Positions 56,865 to 64,000 of a stretch of 64,000 nt of DNA are shown here, piece after piece. The stretch is taken from the NCBI RefSeq assembly GCF_022513635.1, contig NZ_JAKWBL010000004.1:1-64000 (forward strand), written 5' to 3'. Position numbers and translations under genes: made by a program. The notes beneath the pieces were generated by a model. That model had not been told where the DNA came from and did no database searches. It saw only the letters and a list, made by a program, of their open reading frames with translations. The number at the start of each line of letters is the position of its first letter. Within the stretch, counting starts at the first letter, position 1. Origin of the DNA: Paraniabella ginsengisoli. Lineage in GTDB: Bacteria; Bacteroidota; Bacteroidia; Chitinophagales; Chitinophagaceae.

Positions 56865-59021
56865 ATGAAACAGATCATTAACATAACACTTGGCGGCAGA
56901 AGCATTGCGATTGAAGATGCTGCATACGAAAAAATGCAGGCATACACTAAAAGCCTGCGCGAATACTTTAACAATGAAGAAGGCCGCGACGAAATTGTTG
57001 CTGATATTGAAGCGCGCTTTTCAGAATTGATGCATGATAAGATACGTAAAGGAGCGCCGCATATTACCGACGCTGATGTGGACGGGATGATTGCAACAAT
57101 GGGACGCCCTGAAGATTTTGCTGCTCAGGATAATGCCGGCTCGCAAGGTTATAACCCCAATTTTACCATTAACGAAAAACGCCGGTTATACCGGGATGCC
57201 AATAATAAAATGTTGGGCGGTGTGTGTAGCGGAATTGCTAATTGGTTAAACATCGATCCTACTGTGGTGCGAATTTTATTTATCATCGTTTCTTTTGGTG
57301 CGTTTGGTAGCGGTATTTTAATTTATATCGCTTTATGGATATTTCTTCCGGCGCGTACGCTTGAAGCCTATAGAGGCAAGCGAATGTTTCGCGATCCCGA
57401 AAACAAATGGTTTGGCGGCGTGGCCGGAGGTATAAGTGCCTATTTCAATACTAACGTAAATGCTGTTCGTGGTATAATGGCATTGCCACTTATCATAAGT
57501 ATACTAAACGGAGTGCTTGGCAATGGACACTTTGGATTTTTTCCCGGCTTCGTTTTTAGCGGCCTAACGGGAACTTTCATTTTTATCTACATCGTGTTGT
57601 GGATCGTGTTGCCGGAAGCGTTAACTCCTTATCAGAAAATGGAAATGCGCGGCCAGAATATTGATGTAAATACCATCAAACAAAATGTGCAGCATTCAAT
57701 GGGCGATATCAATGAACGCCTGAAAAATTGGGGACAGGAAGTAAAAGAATCTGCCGACAACCTGAGTAAAAAAGCAGGCGAGTGGGGCAAGAGTAAAAGC
57801 AGCGATCTCGGCAGACAGTTTACTTATGTTCCACCCAAATCCAACCGCGGTATTGGTTATGTTTTTGCAATGATCTTCAAAGCCATCTTTGTTATCATTG
57901 GCGGAATCATTGCTGTTTCTTTATTGGCCGTGTTCATCACCGTTTTATTTAGTGGTTTTGCTTTTGCGCCAGTAAACAATTTTTTATGGACAAGTGAAAC
58001 ACAGCAGATGCTGGGTTGGGGCACATTGATCCTTTTTATAGGAGCCCCTGTTGTTGGCCTTGTAATCTGGTTGATCAGAAGAATACTAAATGTGCGCACG
58101 CCGGGCAATTACCTGAACTGGACCTTTGGTGGATTATGGGCTATTGGATGGATATGCCTGATGTTCTTCTTGGCAAGCATGTCCAACGATTTTAAAAGAT
58201 ACGAATCTGTTGAAGAAAATGTAGCCATACAACAACCTTCGAATAATAAAATGATCTTTCGCGTAAGCGAACCTGAATTATTTTACGAAGGGAATTTTGG
58301 ATGGATGAGAGAAAACGATAATGACCTTGATGGGTTTAGTTTGACCGAAGACACGCTTAAATTATCTACAGTTAATCTTGACTTTAACAAAAGCGAAGAC
58401 AGTTTGTATCATGTAACAATCGTGAAACAATCGATGGGTAAAACAGATAGCGAAGCGCTTGCAAGAGCGAAAAAAATAAAATACTCCGTAAGCTCAATTG
58501 ATAGTGTGCTTGATTTACCTGCCGGATTTGCTATTGATAAAAGCAGTAAATACAGAGCTCAAAATGTGTTGGTTTTAATTTCAGTTCCTGTTGGTAAAAA
58601 AATAAATATTGATGAAACTGTTTTTGATAAACTAAGAGATGCTGATATAGAATTTAACAATGGAGGAAGAAGAGTAAGAAGCTCCAGGTATGTAACTCAT
58701 AATATCAGAAGGTATCGATCGAACACAGATTACATCATGCAAAGCGACGGCAGTTTTGAAAGTGAAGATGACAAAAAAGAAATCATTGTAAGCTCTGGCA
58801 CGCCTGGTAGCGATAATTACAGATGGGATGGGGACAGTACGAAAGTAGTACCACCAGCGCCTCCGGCCCCACCCGCTCTTGAATCTGGAACGACCGATTC
58901 ATCATCTGTTTATCGTTATAACGAAAGCCCTTCACAAAATAAAAGCAAGGAAGAAATAGCAAAAGAGCTGGAACAAAAGCAAAAAGAAATTGAGGAGTTG
59001 AAAAAGAAACTTGGGCAATAA
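56865..59021 (+). CDS. Double PspC-domain membrane protein
   Basis: 718 residues, intact. An N-terminal cytosolic region MKQIINITLGGRSIAIEDAA, two PspC domains (KMLGGVCSGIANWLNIDPTV and KWFGGVAGGISAYFNTNVNA), and further helices near residues 320-450. A beta-rich periplasmic or cytosolic domain follows, then a Pro-rich stretch (VVPPAPPAPPALE) and a coiled coil at the end. PspC proteins sense envelope stress. The PadR gene directly upstream suggests a small envelope-stress operon. Confidence 0.9.
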   Translation: MKQIINITLGGRSIAIEDAAYEKMQAYTKSLREYFNNEEGRDEIVADIEARFSELMHDKIRKGAPHITDADVDGMIATMGRPEDFAAQDNAGSQGYNPNFTINEKRRLYRDANNKMLGGVCSGIANWLNIDPTVVRILFIIVSFGAFGSGILIYIALWIFLPARTLEAYRGKRMFRDPENKWFGGVAGGISAYFNTNVNAVRGIMALPLIISILNGVLGNGHFGFFPGFVFSGLTGTFIFIYIVLWIVLPEALTPYQKMEMRGQNIDVNTIKQNVQHSMGDINERLKNWGQEVKESADNLSKKAGEWGKSKSSDLGRQFTYVPPKSNRGIGYVFAMIFKAIFVIIGGIIAVSLLAVFITVLFSGFAFAPVNNFLWTSETQQMLGWGTLILFIGAPVVGLVIWLIRRILNVRTPGNYLNWTFGGLWAIGWICLMFFLASMSNDFKRYESVEENVAIQQPSNNKMIFRVSEPELFYEGNFGWMRENDNDLDGFSLTEDTLKLSTVNLDFNKSEDSLYHVTIVKQSMGKTDSEALARAKKIKYSVSSIDSVLDLPAGFAIDKSSKYRAQNVLVLISVPVGKKINIDETVFDKLRDADIEFNNGGRRVRSSRYVTHNIRRYRSNTDYIMQSDGSFESEDDKKEIIVSSGTPGSDNYRWDGDSTKVVPPAPPAPPALESGTTDSSSVYRYNESPSQNKSKEEIAKELEQKQKEIEELKKKLGQ

Positions 59022-59026
59022 ACCAA

Positions 59027-59075
59027 TGCCACGAATGCATGAATATGAAGGATAATAATTCGTGCATTCGTGGCA
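59027..59075. terminator. Bidirectional terminator
   Basis: TGCCACGAATGCA (59027-59039) and TGCATTCGTGGCA (59063-59075) form a perfect 13-bp stem between convergent genes. The sequence resembles a widespread intergenic repeat, from memory. Confidence 0.65.
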
Positions 59076-59092
59076 TATTCATCACTTACCTT

Positions 59093-59623
59093 TTAAAACC
59101 TATAAGCCAAACCTAAGCCATTTCGTGTCGGCTGTAAAGACATTTGCCCGCCGCCATATTTTTTCATTTTATTATTACCGATCACCCACATAGTAATACC
59201 GCCGCCAGTTGATAAAGCGCCAAACGCAATTCCTAAGACGCCGGCAACAATTTTGCTGTCTCCATCTGTCAGATCATCGTAATAATAATCATCATCAAAA
59301 TCGCCTTCAAAATTACGGCCATCATTTTCATTATTACCCGCAGCAATAAGAGCTGAGCCACCAATGATCAGGCCAGCACCAACACTGGTAAGCACTATAC
59401 CGGCAGTTCTCATTTTTTTAAACTTCCGATATTTTTCCTCATTATAATTGAAAGTAGCATTTGCATCTGTATTAAAAATGCCAGCCTGATTATTCACAGT
59501 TTTTACAGTTACAAAATCACGTTGAAATTGGGATCGATAAGCAATATTGTTTGAATTCTGGGCCTGAGCTACATAGGAACTCATAATTCCTATTACCAGG
59601 TTCAGCAGTTGTTTTGTTTTCAT
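59093..59623 (-). CDS. Exported glycine-rich membrane protein, unknown
   Basis: 176 residues, intact. Signal peptide ending YVAQAQ, a helix AGIVLTSVGAGLIIGGSALI, an acidic tyrosine-rich loop (FDDDYYYDDLTDGDS) and a second helix VLGIAFGALSTGGGITMWVI, then GGGQMSLQPTRNGLGLAYRF. The end suggests an outer-membrane strand. Family not recognised. Confidence 0.7.
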   Translation of the reverse strand: MKTKQLLNLVIGIMSSYVAQAQNSNNIAYRSQFQRDFVTVKTVNNQAGIFNTDANATFNYNEEKYRKFKKMRTAGIVLTSVGAGLIIGGSALIAAGNNENDGRNFEGDFDDDYYYDDLTDGDSKIVAGVLGIAFGALSTGGGITMWVIGNNKMKKYGGGQMSLQPTRNGLGLAYRF

Positions 59624-59757
59624 TTGTATTTATGTTTTTATGTTAGTTAAAAGTGCGCCAAAAATAATTGATTAAATCATTAGTTGAAAGGTTGCATTTA
59701 ACCCTATATTTTGCGCATACGATTGTGCAGATTGATAAGCTCCCGTAAGGCTTTACC

Positions 59758-59765
59758 TACTTTTG
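59758..59765 (+). promoter_or_regulatory. Probable -7 box of the GH31 gene
   Basis: TACTTTTG matches TAnnTTTG, 33 bases before the ATG at 59799. Confidence 0.45.
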
Positions 59766-59798
59766 TTGTTATTGCTTTTACAAATTCTTTTCATCATT

Positions 59799-62700
59799 AT
59801 GTTTCATCATTACCTCTCAAAAAGTTTCTATTTTCTATTATTTATATTGGGATTACAGGCTGCGGTATCAGCCCAAACGACAGTAAAAATAACGGCTGCA
59901 AAAACGACAGGTTCAAACAAAGCCGAACTGACGCTTAGCAACAACAGGCATATCCTTATTGATTTTTACGGAGAAAATATATTCCGGCTATTTATCGACA
60001 GCGTTGGTAAAACATTCAGAGAACCGGAAGCAAAACCTGCGGCACAGATATTAGTAAATCAGCCCAGAAAGAATGTCGCTCAAATAAAGCTGGTTGATTC
60101 CGACGAAACCATTTCCATATCGAGCAAAAACATACATGTAATTTTTGAAAAAGATAATAGTTTATTTAAAATCATCGACGTGCGAACCAACAAGCCAATC
60201 GTTGAAACCATTCAACCAGCTCTTTTTGAAAAGAATAGAACTTCATTAGTGCTTAAAGAAAATCCTGATGAATATTTTTTGGTGGTGGTGTGCAAAACGG
60301 GCGCTTCTCTCATAAAGGAAAAAAGATCTCTATTGAAAATCAAAACAGCTGGACCGATGGGGGCGTGGCATCTCCTAATCCTTTTTACTGGAGTACCAAC
60401 GGATACGGCATTATGTGGTACACATATAAAAAGGGAAAGTACGATTTCGGATCTGAGCAAAAAGGTCAGGTAAATTTATATCATGAAACAGATTATTTAG
60501 ATCTGTTTTTTATGATTGATAATAGCGTAGTTCCATTGCTTAATGATTTTTATCAGCTTACAGGCCATCCTGTGCTGTTACCAAAGTTTGCTTTTTATCA
60601 GGGACATCTCAATGCTTACAATCGTGATTACTGGAAAGAAGACAGCGCAGGTATTCTTTTTGAAGATGAAAAAAATATAAAGAAAGTCAGAAAGATAATG
60701 GCGGTATCAAAGAATCATTGAATGGAGAATTGAAAAACAATTACCAGTTTTCGGCAAGGGCTGTTATCGACAGATATAAAAATGCAGATATGCCTTTGGG
60801 CTGGATTCTTCCCAACGATGGATATGGTGCGGGTTACGGACAAACAGGAACTTTAGACAGCAATATCCTCAACCTAAAAAATTTCGGCGATTATGCCAGA
60901 AAAAATGGTGTTCAAATTGGATTGTGGACGCAGAGCGACCTGCATCCTAAAGAAGGCGTCAGCGCTTTGCTACAGCGCGATATTTTAAAGGAAGTAAAAG
61001 ATGCCGGCGTGCGTGTGTTAAAAACCGATGTAGCATGGGTTGGCGCCGGTTATTCTTTCGGCTTAAACGGTGTGGCTGATGTAGCGCAGATCACCTCTAA
61101 ATATGGAAATAACGCCAGACCTTTTATTATTTCTTTAGACGGATGGGCCGGAACACAGCGCTACGCCAGCATTTGGACAGGCGATCAAACCGGCGGCCAA
61201 TGGGAATATATTCGTTTTCATATTCCAACTTATATAGGCTCAGGACTTTCGGGGCAGCCTAATATTACTTCCGACATGGATGGAATTTTTGGCGGTAAAA
61301 ATATCCCTATCAATGTTCGCGATTTTCAATGGAAAGCTTTTACGCCCATGCAATTGAATATGGATGGCTGGGGCTCTAATCCCAAGTATCCGCATGCATT
61401 GGGAGAGCCTGCTACATCCATCAACAGAAATTATTTAAAACTAAAATCTGAATTATTGCCATATAGCTATTCTATTGCGAAGCAGGCTGTAAACGGCATG
61501 CCAATGATAAAGGCCATGTTTCTTGAAGAATCGAATACATATACTTTAGGCGCAGCCACTAAATACCAGTTTATGTATGGGCCTTATTTTTTGGTAGCTC
61601 CTGTTTATCAAGATACCAAAGCAGATAAAGAAGGCAACGATATACGCAATGGCATTTATTTACCCAAAGGTGAATGGATCGATTATTATACCGGAGAAAA
61701 ATATGAAGGCGATCGCATCATTAACTATTTTGACGCCCCGCTTTGGAAACTGCCTGTTTTTGTAAAGCCTGGCGCTATTATTCCAATGGTGAATGCCAAT
61801 AACAACCCTTCGCAGATAAATAAAGGGCTGCGCATTTATGAATTATATCCATCCGGAAGCACATCTTTTACAGAGTACAATGATGATGGATTGACAGAAA
61901 ATTATAAATTAAATAAAGGTACGGAAACCCAAATCACAACTTCGGTTGATGGAAAGCAAAATGTTTCTATTGCCATCAATGCTACGAAAGGCGATTTCGA
62001 AGGTTTTGAGAAGCATAAAGAAACGATTCTGAAAATAAACACATCGCATCCAACCGGAAAAATAAAAGTTAGAATAAGTGGTAAAAGAGTAAAGCTCAAA
62101 CCTGTTACATCTGATGAGGCATTTGCTTCCCACGCCAATGTTTATTATTATGATACAAAGCCAGGTCTGAATTCATTTGCAACAAAGGGAAGTGATTTTG
62201 AAAAAACAATGATTACTAAAAACCCTCAATTGCTGATTAAGCTGGCCAAAACAGATATAACTAAATCCGATATAAACATCCAAATAAAAAAATATGCCTT
62301 TGCTATTGATAACAAATACAAACAAACAAGCGGAGATCTTATAGCACCGGAAAATGCAAATGTTCCCGACTCTAATATTAAAGCGTTCACTTTAACTCCA
62401 TTGTGGAGACCAACACGCAATGCTGATTTTTATGAGATTGAATTTAATAATATGCTCTACTCTCATATAAAAGACACAGCGTTTTTGTTTGACGAACTAC
62501 AGCCAGAGCAAGCTTACCATTTTAAATTAAGAGCAGCGAACAAAACCGGATATTCGGACTGGACAATGATTACAGCGGAAACAAAAGTGAATCCTTTACA
62601 GTTTGCAATAAAAGGCATTGTAGGCCGCAGCACTGCTGCGTCTCAAGGCGGAGAAGGGGTTAATAAATTATTCGATTTTGATGAAAGCAACAACTGGCAT

Positions 62701-63615
62701 ACAAAATATGGCATCAACGCCATACCGTTTGACCTTGTGATAGATTTGAAAAGTGTAAACCAAGTTGATAAGCTGCAATATATTCCACGCATCAGTGGCA
62801 AAAATGGTTTAATCACTAAAGGGAAGATCTATTATAGCATGGATAAAAAATCCTGGACAGAAGCAGGCGACATTAGTTGGAAAGCAGATAATGATATAAA
62901 AGAATTTGCTTTTGCTGGCAAGCCTACCGTGAGGTATATCAAATTGAGCGTTGCGGAAGGCATTGGCAACTTCGGCTCTGGCAGAGAAATCTATGTATTC
63001 AAAGTACCCGGAAGCTCCAGCTATATTCCCGGAGATATTAATAACGATGGCAAGATTGACAACAACGATCTGACATCTTACACAAACTATACTGGCTTGA
63101 GAAAAGGTGACGGCGATTTTGAGGGATATATTAGTAATGGCGATATCAATAAAAATAATTTGATTGACGCTTTTGATATTTCTAATGTTACCACACAACT
63201 CGAAGACGGCGTGAGTGCGGATTCTATAGCAAAGCTTAGCGGTAAACTTGAACTGCACACTAATAAGACTTCGTATAAAACCGGCGATATTATTGAAATC
63301 AAAGTATCCGGCGTAAACCTTGCCAGCGTAAATGCTTTAAGTTTCGCTTTGCCTTACGATGCGCAGGATTATGAATATGTTGGGACAACTACACTTCAAA
63401 CTAAAGAAATGGAAAACCTGACTTATGACAGATTACATACAAGCGGAACAAAAGCGTTGTATCTTACATTTGTAAATATTGGAGATAAGGATCCGCTTAC
63501 CGGAAATGAAGATCTCTTTATCATTAAATTTAAAGTTAAAAAAGATGTGCAGTTTGATCTAAAAGCGATAGAAGGAATATTGGTTGATAAAGATTTGAAT
63601 ACCCTTGCGTTTTAA
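59799..63615 (+). CDS. GH31 glycosidase with Fn3, F5/8-type CBM, dockerin-like and cohesin-like modules
   Basis: About 1272 residues after repairing frameshifts near 60280 (T run) and 60670. The start at 59799 gives signal peptide MFHHYLSKSFYFLLFILGLQ. The order is an N-terminal beta domain, then the GH31 barrel (EYFFGGGVQNGRFSHKGKK, putative nucleophile in VLKTDVAWVGAGYSFGLNG, acid/base candidate in NITSDMDGIFGG). After that come beta-domains, Fn3 (about 857-930) and a CBM32-like F5/8 domain (931-1070). Paired dockerin loops GDINNDGKIDNNDL and GDINKNNLIDAFDI precede a final cohesin-like domain. I suspect the GH31_18 alpha-N-acetylgalactosaminidase branch, unproven. Confidence 0.85.
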
Positions 63616-63621
63616 CAACGC

Positions 63622-63659
63622 TTTTCATAGCCCACCATTTAAATGGTGGGCTATGAAAA
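63622..63659. terminator. 38-base perfect palindrome, terminator of GH31
   Basis: CATAGCCCACCATTT meets AAATGGTGGGCTATG with TTTT/AAAA on the outside, self-complementary over all 38 bases, 6 bases after the GH31 stop. Confidence 0.75.
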
Positions 63660-63663
63660 ATAG

Positions 63664-63694
63664 TTGAGCCGAATAAAATTTCTAATCGGCTCAA
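63664..63694 (-). terminator. Terminator of the rhamnosidase gene
   Basis: TTGAGCCGA (63664-63672) pairs with TCGGCTCAA (63686-63694), with an A/T-rich loop, 22 bases past the minus-strand stop at 63717. Confidence 0.65.
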
Positions 63695-63716
63695 AAAAAT
63701 CGCATTTTTAAGCCGA

Positions 63717-64000
63717 TTATCTTTCCACTTCAAACTTATACATTCCCGAACCTGCTTCAACAACAACATATTCAGCTTCTTTTCCAACTACCTTAATATC
63801 CTTTACAGCAGATAATGCTTTACCATTCTCTTTTATTTTTTCAGCATCGGTTGCAGGAATATAAATGGTTGCCTTTGTATTAGCCGGAACTTCCGATTGC
63901 ATTTCAAATCGGGTGCTATCCATATTCCAGCTATTGCTTAATGTGCCGTAATAAGTTTTCAGGCTGGCTTTTGCATGAGCAAAACCGCCGCCAGGATGAG
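63717..64000 (-). CDS. Alpha-L-rhamnosidase (GH78), C-terminal end only
   Basis: The window ends inside this gene. Visible are HPGGGFAHAKASLKTYYGTL, SNSWNMDSTRFEMQSEVPAN, TKATIYIPATDAEKIKENGK and EAGSGMYKFEVER with the stop at 63717-63719. This is the C-terminal beta-sandwich of GH78 enzymes, with the usual tail of the form VxxGSGxYxF. It faces the GH31 gene, suggesting a glycan-degrading neighbourhood beyond the window. Confidence 0.85.
   Translation of the reverse strand, partial: HPGGGFAHAKASLKTYYGTLSNSWNMDSTRFEMQSEVPANTKATIYIPATDAEKIKENGKALSAVKDIKVVGKEAEYVVVEAGSGMYKFEVER

Overview
The window looks like chromosomal DNA of a Bacteroidota bacterium, most likely in or near the Chitinophagaceae. 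The reasons are SusC/SusD-type outer-membrane pairs, promoters with a TAnnTTTG -7 box, few Shine-Dalgarno sites, DUF1080 and cytochrome c genes for 3-keto-sugar metabolism, a GOB-like B3 beta-lactamase, and a GH31 enzyme with dockerin and cohesin modules. This is inferred from protein and promoter character; no search was possible. A striking property is that many housekeeping genes (folB, era, pfp, pyk, prolyl oligopeptidase, MarR, GH31) carry frameshifts. Where I checked them, nearly all are repaired by adding one base to a homopolymer run. I therefore annotate these as single genes and suspect sequencing error rather than mass decay.

Bases 1-20200 are mostly chromosomal. They hold a decayed surface-glycan type gene, a sugar-isomerase / cytochrome c / DUF1080 set, a PPi-type phosphofructokinase with an N-terminally short pyruvate kinase, a prolyl oligopeptidase, the B3 metallo-beta-lactamase, trxB, folB, cdd and a second DUF1080 protein. 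Next comes an unusual locus where initiator tRNA-Met and a small GIY-YIG nuclease lie inside a split, palindrome-tagged copy of the same tRNA. Then follow era (cut before its KH domain), a SusD fragment, a full SusC and a secreted protein.

Bases 20223-46113 form an integrated element of about 25.9 kb. It is bounded by a 46-bp direct repeat of the 3' end of tRNA-Asn; the intact tRNA is at the right end and a tyrosine integrase at the left. It carries plasmid functions (SSB, RadC, an iteron origin with a DnaA box, a Rep_3-type initiator, an excisionase-like protein, XRE regulators) but no relaxase or conjugation genes that I can see. Cargo includes IS remnants, a lipoprotein with a C-terminal HEXXH domain followed by a small lipoprotein (a possible toxin-immunity pair), a secretion-adaptor remnant, an XRE-controlled TlpA-SusC-SusD operon with a structured leader, and an AraC-linked partial hydroxamate siderophore operon (acetyltransferase, membrane acyltransferase, N-monooxygenase) without a siderophore synthetase.

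Bases 46143-64000 are chromosomal again: aldo/keto reductase with a divergent MarR regulator, a GHL10 glycosidase, a LURP-one-like protein, a DUF480 protein, a 2-hydroxyacid dehydrogenase, an ABC-F ATPase whose start codon lies in a leader hairpin, a siderophore-type TonB receptor, PadR with a double-PspC membrane protein, the large GH31 enzyme, and the end of an alpha-L-rhamnosidase.
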